Below, piece after piece: positions 22,774 to 34,484 of a DNA stretch of 64,000 nt; position 1 is the first letter of the stretch, and each line of letters starts with the position of its first letter. The DNA is from Phlegmacium glaucopus. Its lineage: Eukaryota > Basidiomycota > Agaricomycetes > Agaricales > Cortinariaceae. Both the position numbers and the translations under genes were made by a program. The DNA lies in NCBI GenBank assembly GCA_015039465.1, contig MU130362.1, forward strand, positions 262,667 through 326,666. Direction: 5' to 3'. The notes beneath the pieces were generated by a model that saw nothing but the letters and a program-made list of their open reading frames with translations, made no database searches and was not told the DNA's origin.

Positions 22774-24921
22774 ATGGAACCTCCAACCACATATTCAAAC
22801 ACCACAGCCCCTGGAAGGGCATTAGTCCGCCAAATTCTATCTCAATCCAAGCCCGTTGCCATCGAACCACATGATTATCAATGTGAAGGAATATGTCGTG
22901 CACTAGATGGAAATGATGTTATTGCTACGATGGCCACAGGTGCAGGAAAAACGGGATTGTTGAGCTTCCTCATGTTAGTGATTTGCGCAATCTCTCATAA
23001 TCCAAGTTTGGCATTGCAAGGCTGCACCTTCCCAAAAAATCCTTGTATGCTAGTAATATGTCCCACTAAAGCTCTAGAAGAAGACATGGTATGTACATTA
23101 GCTCCAACTTATTCAAGCTACTCACAACACACTCAACAGAGCTCGAATATGGCTGGTTTTGGTCTGCGAACACTCGTCATCAACGCCGATACAATGTTGG
23201 AAGGACACCAAAATCAACGAAACTTGTGGATCGAAGCACAGACAGATCCCAATGTCATTCTCATCTCTCCTGAAGAACTGGGAAGTCCAGATTGTTTTCA
23301 ACTCCTCAAGGACCTCACATTTGTTGCACGGGTGTCCATTCTTGGAATTGATGAGCTGCACCTTCTCTACTGGTGGGGGAAATTCTTTTGGCCTTCTTTT
23401 CAACAGATTGGTGTCATTAGAGCCCGATTACCACTTTGAAGCGGCCAACCTATTCCTATAATGGGTACATCAGCTACCCTTCGAGAGGGCCCACCGATGG
23501 ATTCAATCCATGCTGTCTTAGGACTGATCCCTGGAAAATATCACCTCATACGCCACTCCAACATGCGTCACGATATTCAAATTATCTGTTGTGAAATGCA
23601 TTCAGGCATAGGGGGGGTATCATTTCCAGAACTCGACTGGGTATTGGACAGTGATGAGAACACTGTTATTTTCTGCAAGACAATTTCCCTTGGGTTCTGT
23701 GTCACAAGCTATCTTTGGCGGTGTGCAAGATCTAAAGGGCTCAAGGATCTCTCCAAACGGATTCGGCTGTTTAATTCATTGAATTGGCCATCCTTTAATA
23801 CGGTGACCTTTGGATTCCTCAACAACAATGAATCATCCTCCATTACAGTTGCCACTGACGTCTTAAGTGTTGGTTGGGACAGCAAGTACACCCGAGATGC
23901 TATTATTCTTGGAGAACCCGAGGATGTCGATGAACTGGTACAGAAGATTGGACACATTGGGTGAAATCGAAAGGCCGTTGCCAACCCTCGCGCCTTCATA
24001 TATTATACACGGACAGCACTCATCACAGCCAAGAATGTCATCGCTCAGGAATCAGTCAAACAATCCCCAGAAAATCAACCAGACGAAACCATGGACATCA
24101 CAATGGCACATTTCCTCCTTGCACCCTGCAAGACCACAATCCTCAATGTGCTGTACGATAATCCAGTTGAAGATACACCCTGCAATTGTCGTCGATGCAT
24201 CATGGATCCCCCCACAACGCAGCCTGAAAGGTGTCAATGTAGTGGGTGCACTCCTGAATCAACAACTCCTCAGCCCATCAAGCAGGCAAAACCATCCTCA
24301 CGAAAGAGGGTCCCTGCTGCTGAAGTAATTACTAAGGAACTGCAGGCCTTTGGATCTTCCGAACTCCAGAAATTGCAAAACCAGATATTTTTTGAGCTTC
24401 CCAACAGAGAGCATAACTTCCTTCCACCTGATGCCTTTCTTTCAGACAATAAAATTAAGATCATCATTGACAAACTATATTCCATCAAGGACATACCCGA
24501 TATTTTAGCTGTGGTTGGAGGCAATCCCTTACTTGACAGCCACCACCATCACCTCCTCCAGCAGTGCCACATATTGCGTGAGAAATTTAAAGTGCTGCGT
24601 GCGGAAAAGGCAGCCCAACGGAAAGCACTGCGCCAAGCAGCAGCAGCAGCTGTCGGATCAACCGCTATGACCACAGCAAGTGACTCTGAAGAACAAGAGT
24701 CAGAGACCGACGGTGACGAAGGAGCCATACGACTTGTGTTGGAATCCCAAAATAATTCTGGAGAACTTGAAGTCCAGGAATTGACATCAAGTTTGCGGTG
24801 GAGGATTAATTTTTGGTATGAAATATATTCTCTAGGGATGGTACAACGTGAATTGACATTATTTTTATGTAGATCTGGAACAATCATTTCAGTACTTGAT
24901 AATATCACAACCGAATTATGA
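22774..24921 (+). pseudogene. RecQ-like DNA helicase, two in-frame stops
   Basis: A single frame of 716 codons runs from ATG 22774 to the stop at 24921, broken only by TGA at 23437-23439 and 23962-23964. Helicase motifs are clear: a DYQ motif near residue 35, Walker A with MATGAGKTG near residue 56, PTKALEEDM for motif Ia, DELH for motif II near residue 200, TSATL for motif III. Motif VI reads QKIGHIG followed by TGA, where QKIGRAGR-like sequence is expected, so both Arg-finger positions are lost. Cys-rich CNCRRC and CQCSGC pairs follow near residue 480, then a long C-terminal region with an acidic patch. This is a fungal RecQ-like type often seen among basidiomycete repeats. It lies tail-to-tail with the DUF6589-type gene. 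The first upstream in-frame ATG was chosen as start. Confidence 0.8.
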
Positions 24922-24979
24922 ACTTTCTCATACCTATTGCTTAATTAACTTCCATTTGATCTCGATCGAGAAGATCCCA

Positions 24980-25925
24980 CATCAGGAAAAATGACTTGTG
25001 CCCTAGGCTGTCCTGAAATGTCCTGGGGTGCCCCAGGCAGCTCAGGGCGCTCAGGTCAAGAGGTTGCCCTGGGGTGCAAGTTACCTATGTATGAAAAGTC
25101 TTAGGCTGTCCTGGGGCAACCTGAGGCAACCTGAGAGCGTCCTGAGGCAACCTGAGAGTGTCCTGAGGCAACCTGAGGCAACCTGAGAGCATCCTGAGGC
25201 AACCTGAGAGCATCCTGAGGCAGCCTTAGTCCCTTTGGATCTGATGCTAGAAAACATATATAAACCAGATATTTGAGTGGTCTCACACAACAGAATAATA
25301 ATAATAATAATAAAATTATATTCAATTATTCTAAACATCATATATAGTACTAGTAATAAAATAATAATAAAATAGTGATACATAAATATACTAGTATAAT
25401 ACTGGGGAAGTAGGAAATAAGAAAACAAAATTGTGGGTGGTTTATATATCTTTTGGATGGCGCACAGACCATTGGTCACATGATCACAGATAAGCATGAC
25501 TCCAAGCATATGGTGCTGGGTCAGGGTAGATTACATAAATTCCAAAAAAGGAAATTTTTTAAAGATGGTAGAGAGTTGTTTTAGGACCCTGAATATGTTT
25601 AAATTATATTAATAGCAGCTTTCCTTATTGAGAAAACTGCAAAATACTTTTTTGGACGCAGCGGTTAAAGATTTTCTAGCAAAATTCATAAATTCTAAGG
25701 GACTCCCAGGGCCTCCTGATGTGATTTGGTCCAGATGGTCAATGCACCAGGATACACTAAAGGTGTCCTGAGAAAATGGGTGACACTCAAAATTTTACCT
25801 GTGCTGCTCTAGGATGTCCTGAGGTGTCCTGGGGTGTCCTGGGGTGTCCTGGGATGTCCTGAGTAGTGATGTGATACTAACAAATTACCCAAGGCTACCT
25901 AGGGCCAAAATCATTTTTCCTGATG
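24980..25925. mobile_element. CATCAGG-ended element, copy 2 (946 bp)
   Basis: The perfect 15-bp terminal inverted repeat is CATCAGGAAAAATGA (24980-24994) / TCATTTTTCCTGATG (25911-25925). It is nearly identical to copy 1 apart from the number of internal CAACCTGAGAGCATCCTGA repeats, which is higher here. It separates the 3' ends of the helicase and DUF6589-type genes, which would otherwise be within about 60 bp. Flanks offer only a CA dinucleotide as target duplication. Confidence 0.85.
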
Positions 25926-26548
25926 CAGTTACTGTCCTCCATTTGTGCGAGCATATCATCTACATCAGTGACAAGATCCTTCATAGAAGCAAATACGAGC
26001 CTTCCATCAACAATCTCTTGATATCCTAGTGGTGGAGGAGCCTCGAGATCATTGTCAGTGTTATTTTCTTCAAGCTCCATGTGTTCCAAAGAGCTTTGAC
26101 TCTCCTCGCATGAACCTCCTGCTAGATCCCGTGTAGTCGTCGTATCAAAAATCCACTTCTTTAACTTGCCCCCACCACCAAGTTTGAGGAAGCCTCTTTG
26201 AAAGTCGTCCTTGTTGGTATCTTCATATACACGACCAGGCCGTCGGGAGTGAGTTTCACAGTCCTGATAAACTTGAAGCAATGTTCGTATTTCAGGGTTA
26301 AGATGTGGAACTGAGTGTCGACCACTTCGCTTCCCAAGCTCTACGCCCTCCCGAAGATCTGTCTTGATTCGTGCAAAGTGGTGAAGGTTTCGTGAAATGA
26401 CATCGCGGATAAAGGTGTCACTGTATTCAACACCTTTTTTCTCAACAATTGCCTCCAATAACTGATTGAAGAATTCCTGCATCATGTCTGCCAGAGTGAA
26501 TGCACCCACATGACCAGAAAGGTTTACCAGTGTTGCCTTGAGTACCGC

Positions 26549-27931
26549 TATCGCGCACCAATACTGATTGGTAGCATGAGAAGAAAGCTTAAAAGTCGCC
26601 ATCATGAAAATAAGCGGACTTCAAATTCACTTACCTATTTTGGAAGCAACCCTGAATCATGTTCCTGGTCAACAAAATCATTCGTTCAAAGATAACATCC
26701 CCATCGCTCATCATACTCTCAATGTCTCACACTATGCTCTCCATTGTTTTCACTATTGACATGCTCCTAAGCATATACCATCCATTCGTTCCTTGGCTAG
26801 TGATCCAGCAAAGCAATCAATCTACTATTTGCATCGGTCATCGGCTCCCGTTTGATCGTATCTTTGGTCCATCATTTCAAGAACGGCCCCTTTATGGACG
26901 TATCAACTACATCTCCCATTATGTACAAGGCTTTGTCATTGTTGTTGTGGCTATGGACCCACAAGTCTTCCCCTCAGCCATCTATCTTGCCATCCCTCGC
27001 TCCTGGATCTCACTCAGTCCCCTATCCTCACTCATCTACCTCTTATCTTATCATTCACTGCCAAAACCATCATTCACACGGTACCTGAAGCCTTCCCACC
27101 CTCTTTATGACAATTTAGGAAGTCCAGGAGGATCACGACTAAGCAGGAATTGCAGATAAATCAGCAGCAGAGGATTATTCTCGCAGTGTGTCAAGTGTTA
27201 TCAAGGCTGCGCGACATGGGACCATGGGCAAGTAGTGTTTTCTCGGGAACAAGGCTGCGCCTTTCAAGTGTTGACTCAGGACCTTTCACATTTTTGACAT
27301 GACCACACGCCTATGGAGTCGATATATTTTTGCTATTGGACTATGTACACTGCCTTCTTTTCTTTTCTCTCGCACTTTGACACTTTACAGATTTTTTTAT
27401 TGTTCCTTTTCTTTTCCATTGTTCTTTTCTTCTCGCAGCTGTCCTCTCTTTATCTTTCTTCCTTTGACAGCGCGTACTTTGTTTCTTTTTATTGTTTTAC
27501 ATAGCCTCATCCTTAGGGTATAAATACTGCTCTTTTGTACCAGGATAGGTAGTTCAGTTCAATTCATTCTTACCCCCCAACAATCATCATCTCAGTGGAA
27601 TTCCAGTGAATTCCTTCCTCAAGTTCGCTTTTTCTGCCTTTAACTGTCAATCTATCCCCACTGTCAATTACTATAGTCTTGCTGAAGACTCCCTCTTATT
27701 CTTCCTCATCCTCTTCCTTAACCCCTCTGAGTTCGCTTTTTTAGTCCTTAACTGTCCACCCTCAGTCACCTTTCATATTCATCCTCATCCTCCTCTACTC
27801 TCTCTTAACCAAGTGTTCTTACTAGTCTCTGGTTATACCTTCCCTAAACAAACACAGAGGGATATTCTGACCTAAAGTCTGGTCCAGTTCCCTCTGGTTG
27901 GTGTTTTATAACAACACAAACAACGATTTAT
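26549..27931 (+). mobile_element. R1 repeat, copy A, inserted in the DUF6589-type gene
   Basis: It lies inside the DUF6589-type reading frame between codons for RDAV and LKAT. The 5-bp ACCGC flanks it (26544-26548 and 27932-27936); removing the element and one repeat rejoins the frame. It begins TATCGCGCACCAATACTGA, has a TATA-like GGGTATAAATACTGCTC block near 27518, and ends AACACAAACAACGATTTAT. It is 1383 bp with no TG...CA ends and no clear inverted repeat, so I leave the class open (solo LTR-like or other). Confidence 0.8.
26659..27159 (+). CDS. conserved open frame inside R1, function unknown
   Basis: The 166-codon frame begins ATGTTCCTGGTC and encodes a hydrophobic, Ser/Pro-rich protein with SIYHPFVPWLVIQQSNQST, FGPSFQERPLYG, GFVIVVVAMDPQVFPSAIYL and a YLLSYHSLPKP segment. 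One or two stretches could be membrane segments. The copy at 33601-34071 (minus) is open over the same span to the same stop; copies near 31090-31410 and 35716-36175 carry one frameshift each. I recognise no family. It may be a real R1-encoded peptide or a chance frame kept by recent copying. Confidence 0.3.
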   Translation: MFLVNKIIRSKITSPSLIILSMSHTMLSIVFTIDMLLSIYHPFVPWLVIQQSNQSTICIGHRLPFDRIFGPSFQERPLYGRINYISHYVQGFVIVVVAMDPQVFPSAIYLAIPRSWISLSPLSSLIYLLSYHSLPKPSFTRYLKPSHPLYDNLGSPGGSRLSRNCR

Positions 27932-30671
27932 ACCGCATCTCGAAGCTCTTGACTTGACTCAAGCTCAAGCCGGCATATAAACTCCAACAGGTACGTTGAG
28001 TATTTTCCATGGCTTGATCCCAAAAATGTGAAAAGGAAGACCTGAAGAAAGTTAGGAAAGGGATGAGGAACATGCAATGGCAAATGAACTTGATGATTTC
28101 ATAAACCCTTCCCATGTCACCCTCTGCAACCGCGTAAGACATTTCCCTTGACATTAGAGCATCTCGCATGAAGGTAATTGAATTTGCAAGGACTCAATCA
28201 CCATGGGGATGCATTGTACTAATTGATTTGGCTTTCAAATTTTTCGTAGCAGAGCTCTCAGATAGTTGACTGCTGGGTATATCAGGTAGCGGTGACCATG
28301 ATGAGCCCATCGGAACTGTTTCTGCCCAATCATTTTGTGCTCTGGTATCAGCCAAAGCGTAGTATATGCCACGGGTACTTGAGAATGCACGATGAAGTCT
28401 ACGAGCCGCAGAGATGAGGTCTTCGATATCAGGTAGAGAATTTTTGGAGCCAAGAATCTTGAAGTACTCGAAGATGTCAGTACATTTGAAATGTTTCCTA
28501 GGGAGAAATGAGCTATATATGATGAGGAGAGACGTAGACAAACCTCCAGCAATCAAGCAATCGGACTTCAAGGATGAGATACATGAGTTCTGCTGCAGGA
28601 TAATAATCTACTTTCTTGAGGGATGATGGGGCGGGTCGGTTGATTTTGGCGGCACTATGTCCAAGTGTCGAAGGGTCTGGGCTAAGTAGTGAATCCCAGT
28701 GAGTTTCGTAGATGCGACTGAGGTCAGTCCACTCGGTATGCCACTGTGAGAGCGTGGGTTCGAGGATCCTAAGGCTTTGAAAGTTGTCTGGATGAAACTG
28801 AAGGTAGCGTTGGAGCTCGAGCATCTTCTGAAACGTAAGCCCATCACCTCCTGCAATTGTGAGCCGACAATTGTGCTGTTTGTTGTGTTGTCCCATTTGG
28901 CCAAAAAAGTCCAACAGTGCATCCTTGAGCTCCGTTGTGATTGTCTCGTTCTTGCCACTGCAGGCAAGCGGGTGGACTCTGGTTGGTTTCACAGGTAGTG
29001 GTAATTTGGCGGCTTTTTCGTGGAATAACATGGATATGTGGCCCTGCCACTTTGGAAGTTCTGGGATTGAATTTGTTAGCACTCGAAGCCAATGAAGCTC
29101 GAAAACTGTATCCAGGTGTTTTTCATCGATCATCAATCACTGCCAACAACTTCTCAACTGTAAGATCTTCCCGCTTCTTCTCTGCAACTTGTCAGATTTT
29201 GTCATCGAGATCAGCCGCAGTGAGATTGACATCTTCAAATTCGCAGTAAGTTGCAGCAATCCCAATGTTCATCTTGTTTGCCCGTCCTATATGGTGATCG
29301 TGTTGTCGTGTGTAATTCTGGCCATTGTCGAATTGAAGAAAACCCCATTTGTTTGGGTTGGAAGCATGGGCAGCTGTTATCGTGGCTTCATGAGCCGCCA
29401 GACCTTTGAGGGCATGGTACACCGTGCTATATGCAGGCATTTCACCAATCCGACTTGCGTATGCCATTAGGTCGGCAGGCGCAGAGAATGAAAAATACAA
29501 AAGTCCCCTTGCGAGAGGTAAAAGCCAAGCTTCGTTGTTTCGTGTAAAGTTTAGAGATGACAGCGCATGTGTGCAGACCTTTAGGCTGAGTAAGTTCAAC
29601 TGAATGGATATAGTATGGCTACAGGCTTACCATTTCTGTCGGTCGCCGCCTTTTGACTGCACAAACGAGCCCAGGCTCTTCATTGACGTCATATTTTCCC
29701 GCAATCTTATTCAGGAGATACCAGGTTAATGGCTGAACGTCTTTGTATATTTCTGCAACTTGGCTGACTGTTGATGCCCCAATATCCACCCATTCAAGTT
29801 GATGTGACCCCCGTTTCTTTGATGTTGCATGGAGTCCACTTGTTGGCTTCACAACTTCCCTTGCTTCTCTCACAAGCTCCCTCTCAACGATTTGAGCCGC
29901 AAAGGCTGTCAACCCAGCACGGGCAGGTTTTATTTTGGAGTATACAGGAGATGTAGAAAATAGAGGTATTGATCCAGATACACTCGCTCGACCATCTGTA
30001 CTCTGGTACCAGCACTGAACAATCATTGTAGGTGTATGAGATGTCTTTCCTTGAAGGAAAGAAGAGATTGATGTAGTGTGAGTTTTGCTCCGCTGGAGAG
30101 GTTGGTTATTCTTGTCTTTGTGACAGGATGCCAAATAGATGAATTCACCGAAGGTCAACTTCTCCTTGTGAATAGCCAAGAAGATCGCATCGAGCTTGTC
30201 TTGAGTTGTCTTGCATTCTTTGGAGGGAGGTTCAGCTCGGTTAGGCAAAGGAAGTACATCGCCAAGCGGTGAGTTCTCATTTCGACGTTTGGAAGCATGA
30301 TTGTGAGACGGAATAGGGGTGGATGGGTTTGTGGAAGTTCGCAAAGGTGTCTTGAAGCAATAACTGTCAAGGGCTGAGTGTGTGAGGAAATTATACGGAG
30401 AAGGGGTTGGAGGGCCAGGCTTATTGAATGGTGTGGCTGGTGAGGCCTCGAGGTTGAACGAGTTGAAGCTCATCGCGATTGAGTCCAATCAAGGATTCTT
30501 TGTTGATAAGTAAACGGATGTGGCCTATCTGTAAAAGGAAATTACACATGATTTATGGTGAAATTGCTGCGGTATGGATTGAGGGGCGCACGTGAAATCA
30601 GACTACAGATGGGTGACAAATACTAAATTCTAAAAAGAGCCCATCAAGTCAGGCTGGCTACGGGAGACTAG

Positions 30672-30780
30672 TTAATCCTCTAAATCAGCCAGATGCTCAA
30701 GCTCCTCAAAATCAATGCCTTCTAAGTCTTTTCTATCTTGAATATCATCTTCAAGAGGCAAAGGACTGCTAGAGTTTTGC
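30672..30780 (-). pseudogene. 3' exon fragment of an unknown gene
   Basis: After a good acceptor (TTTCAG) the minus strand encodes an acidic tail with PLPLEDDIQDRKDLEGIDFE and ends at TAA 30672-30674. A second coding-like piece on the same strand at about 37690-37854 (containing LTDVLYLLCPRYHAHLASWN) would abut this one if the R1 nest 30802-37686 were removed. So the nest probably sits in or next to an intron of this gene. The gene runs in the same direction as the DUF6589-type gene, about 200 bp upstream of its start. I cannot name it. Confidence 0.35.
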
Positions 30781-31875
30781 CTGAAAAGGAAATATCCACA
30801 TTATTGTGCACCAATACTGATTGGTAGCATGGGTAAAAAGCTTAAAAGTTGCCATCATGAGAATTAAGCAGACTTTGAATTCACTTGCCTGTTTTGGAAG
30901 TGGCCCTGAATCATGTTCCTGGTCAATAAAATCATTCATTCAATGACATCATCCTCATTGCTCATCTTACTTGCAATGTCTTCCACCATGCTATCTATCA
31001 TTTACACTATCAACATAATCCTCTCTATCCACAATCCATTTGTCCCTTGGCTAGCAATACAACAAAGCAATTAATCTACTATTTGCATCAGTCATCAGCT
31101 TGTGTTTGATCATATCTTTGGCCCATCATTTCAAGAATGGCCTGTTTATGGATGCATCAGCTACATCTCCCATTATGTAAAGGCTTTGTCATTGTTGTTG
31201 TGGCTATGGACCCACAAGTCTTCCCCTCAGCTATCTACCTTGCCATACCTTGCTCTTGGATCTCACTCAGTCCCCTATCCTCACTTATCTACCTCTTATA
31301 TTATCATTCACTGCCAAAACCAACATTCACATGGTACCTGAGACCTTCCCACCCTCTTTATGACACTTTAGGAAGTCCAGGAGGATCACAACTAAGCAGG
31401 AGTTGCAGATGAATCAGCAGCAGAGGATTATTCTCACAGTGTGTCAAGTGTTATCAAGGCTGCATGACATGAGATCATGGGCAAGTAGTATTTTCTTGGG
31501 AGCAAGGCTGCACCTTTCAAGTGTTGACTCAGAACCTTTCATATTTTGACATGACCACATGGCTATGGAGTTGATATATTTGTGCTATTGGACTGTGTAC
31601 ACTGCCTTCTCTTCTTTTCTCTTGCACTTTGACACTTTAGAGAATTTTTTATTGTTCCTTCTTCTTTTTATTGTTCTTTTCTTCTTGCAGCTGTCGTCTC
31701 TTCATCCTTCTTCCTTTGACAACACTATAAATCATTGTGTGTTAATATATAACAACAACCAGAGGAAAATGGACCAGACTTTAGGTCAGAATATCCCCCT
31801 GTGTTCATTTAGGGAAGGTATAACCAGAGACTAGTAAGCACACTTGGTTAGAAGAGAGTAGAAGAGAATGAGGAT

Positions 31876-32452
31876 TAGTGTTTGGAAGTCCGGTCCAGTC
31901 TGGTTTTTTGATATTTTTGGACAGGACTGGGACCGCAACCGGTCCACTTAGCTTCTAGAAGGTCAAAAGACCGGACTGGACCAATTAGGACCGGTCCACA
32001 TCAGTTTTTTTCAGTCCTGGACCAGCCCTGGTCCAAGACTGTCCAGGACCGGACTTTTGACAAATACCGGTCATATTTTCATATATAACATCAGACAAAT
32101 ATGTAGATGTGATCTCTACCTTTAGAATAAGCTCAAGAACGTTAAATTCCATTGGGAATTGACAATTTTATGGTGATATTATTGGTTTTCTACTATTTTG
32201 TGTACATTTTTACTGTTTTATTTTTTTCTCAGTGAATATTTGACCAATAAATATGGTCTTTATCTGGTTCAAAAGGGAAACATGAGGGCTACAAAACTAC
32301 CAGTTCAGACCGGTCCTAGGACAGAAGACCGGTCTTTTACCAGTCTTTGATTCTCAAAAACCAAAAACTGGACTGCTGGTCCGGTCTTTTGCAGTCTGGT
32401 CCAGTCTTTTTGCAGTCTTTTTCCAGTCCTGCAACTGGACTTCCAAACACTA
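31876..32452. mobile_element. miniature hAT, TAGTGTTT family, copy b
   Basis: It starts TAGTGTTTGGAAGTCCGGT and ends ACTGGACTTCCAAACACTA. A perfect 8-bp duplication ATGAGGAT lies on both sides (31868-31875 and 32453-32460). It is 577 bp, non-coding, with GGACCGG/CCGGTCC arrays near both ends. The middle is highly similar to copy a but inverted relative to it. Confidence 0.92.
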
Positions 32453-32755
32453 ATGAGGATGAATATGAAAGAGTCTTTGGTGAGACTATAGTGGTTGACA
32501 GTAGGGGACAGTGACAGTAAAGGGATAAAAAAGTGAACTTGAGGGAAGAGGATGAGGATGATGATAGAGTCTTCAGCAAGACTATAGCAGTAGAGGGATA
32601 GATTGTCAGTAAAAGGATAAGAAGCAAACTTGAGGGAGGAATTCACTGTAATTCCACTGAAATAATGACTGTTGGGGACTAAGAATGAATTGGGAGAAAA
32701 CTACCTATCATGGTACAAAAGAGCAGTATTTATACCCTAAGGATAAGGCTATGTA

Positions 32756-33254
32756 TAGTGTTTGAAGGTCCAGTTAGAAGACCAGAAAAAGACCGGTCTT
32801 GATTAGCCAGTCTTTTGAGGTTCAGACTGGTTTAAACCAACAAAGCGGTAGCCCTAATTTACCCCTTTCCAACAAGCCCAATATTACAAGAATCCAATAA
32901 AAACTGGTTGAGAAATAAATAGATCTGTAAAATAGTCTAAAATATTCACTAAAATAAGGCATTTTACTAGTATTACTGTAGAAAATCCAAGTCCTAACGG
33001 AATTTAATGTTCTTGGGCTCATTTGGAAGCTATCATTAAACTTAACAACCGTTTTTGATACAAAAATATATATTTGTCAGCAGAAGACCAGTTAGGACCA
33101 GGACCGGTCCTAGGACCAAAAAAAACCAATGTAAACCAGTCCTAAGCGGTCCAGTCTGGTCTTTTTGGTCCTAGGACTGAGGTGGACCAGTTACGGTCTC
33201 GGTTAAAGGCCCTGAGGGTCAAAAAACCAGTTCAGACCGGACTTTTAAACACTA
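32756..33254. mobile_element. miniature hAT, TAGTGTTT family, copy c
   Basis: It starts TAGTGTTTGAAGGTCCAGT and ends with a complement of TAGTGTTTAAAAGTCCGGT. A perfect 8-bp duplication GCTATGTA lies at 32748-32755 and 33255-33262. It is inserted into R1 copy C just beside its TATA-like block. It is 499 bp and non-coding. Confidence 0.92.
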
Positions 33255-34484
33255 GCTATGTAGAACAATAAAAAATAAAGAAGTATGCACTGTCAAAGGA
33301 AGAAGGATGAAGAGATGACAGCTGCAAGAAGAACAGAACAATGGAAAAGAAGAAGGAAAAATAAAAAATTCTCTAAAGTGTCAAAGTGCAAGAGAAAAGA
33401 AGAGAAGGCAGTGTACACAGTCCAATAGCAAAAATATATCAACTCCATAGCCATGTGGTCATGTCAAAATATGAAAGGTCCTGAGTCAACACTTGAAAGG
33501 TGCAGCCTTTTTCCCAAGAAAATACTACTTGCCCATGATCCCATGTTGTGCAGCCTTGATAACACTTGACATACTGTGAGAATAATCCTCTGCTGCTGAT
33601 TCACCTGCAACTCCTGCTTAGTTGTGATCCCCCTAGACTTCCTAAAGTGTCATAAAGAGGGTGGGAAGGTCTCAGGTACCATGTGAATGTTGGTTTTGGC
33701 AGTGAATGATAAGATAAGAGGTAGATAAGTGAGGATAGGGGACTGAGTGAGATCCAGGAGCAAGGTATGGCAAGGTAGATAGCTGAGGGGAAGACTTGTG
33801 GGTCCATAGCCACAACAACAATGACAAAGCCTTTTACATAATGGGAGATGTAGCTGATGCATCCATAAACAGGCCATTCTTGAAATGATGGGCCATAGAT
33901 ACAATCAAACATGAGCAGATGACCAATGCAAATAGTGGATTGATTGCTTTGTTGTATTGCTAGCCAAGGTATAAAAGGATGGTAGATGGAGAGGATCATG
34001 TTGATAGTGTAAATGATAGATAGCATGGTGGAAGACATTGTGAGTAAGATGAGCAATGAGGATGATAACATTGATAGGATCTATATAACCTCTAGGTCTG
34101 TAAACAGGTTATTTTCACAGTTCAACAACTTTGCAGACACTCGCGGATACCTTGCGGCTACCATTATCACTTGCACTATCGTCTGTGGTTGTCAGTAACC
34201 CTCACACTATCATTTGCATGTCCTACAATATCACCTACTCTTTGCACATGTCTCACACATCACTTCTGCAACCCTCATAACTATCCAAAGCTCCCTCATT
34301 CCTCTTTGCACTTCATACTTCAACATATCTACAGCTCTCACTAGCCGCAGTGGACTTAGTCATATTCACTCCTTTTTAACTGCACCTTTGCACAGCCACT
34401 ATCTAATCTCACAGTCTTTCACGGTTTGCATACACATTCCTTGCCTCTCCATGCATCCCTTGCACTGGTTCTATTATGGTCCAT

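Larger units (their letters stand above)
25926..30473 (-). pseudogene. DUF6589-type gene, multiply disrupted
   Basis: The start ATG is at 30471-30473. Segments in order: a polar Pro/Ser-rich N-terminus (to about 29631), a candidate short intron (29600-29630), a block with LLYFSFSAPADLMAYASRIG and FDNGQNYTRQHDHHIGRANK (29599-29192), IAGGDGLTFQKMLELQRYL and WHTEWTDLSRIYETHWDSLL (28880-28680), an intron at 28498-28543, DIFEYF and YYALADTR (to 28194), MSREMSYAVAEGDMGRVYEI, then RDAV at 27932. The frame resumes at 26548 with LKATLVNLSGHVGAF and NLHHFARIK. These blocks match my memory of DUF6589, a basidiomycete-rich family of unknown function. Damage: TGA at about 29196, a 7-bp tandem duplication frameshift near 29125, TGA near 28193, the R1 insertion, and loss of the C-terminus to the CATCAGG element. 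Confidence 0.7.
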
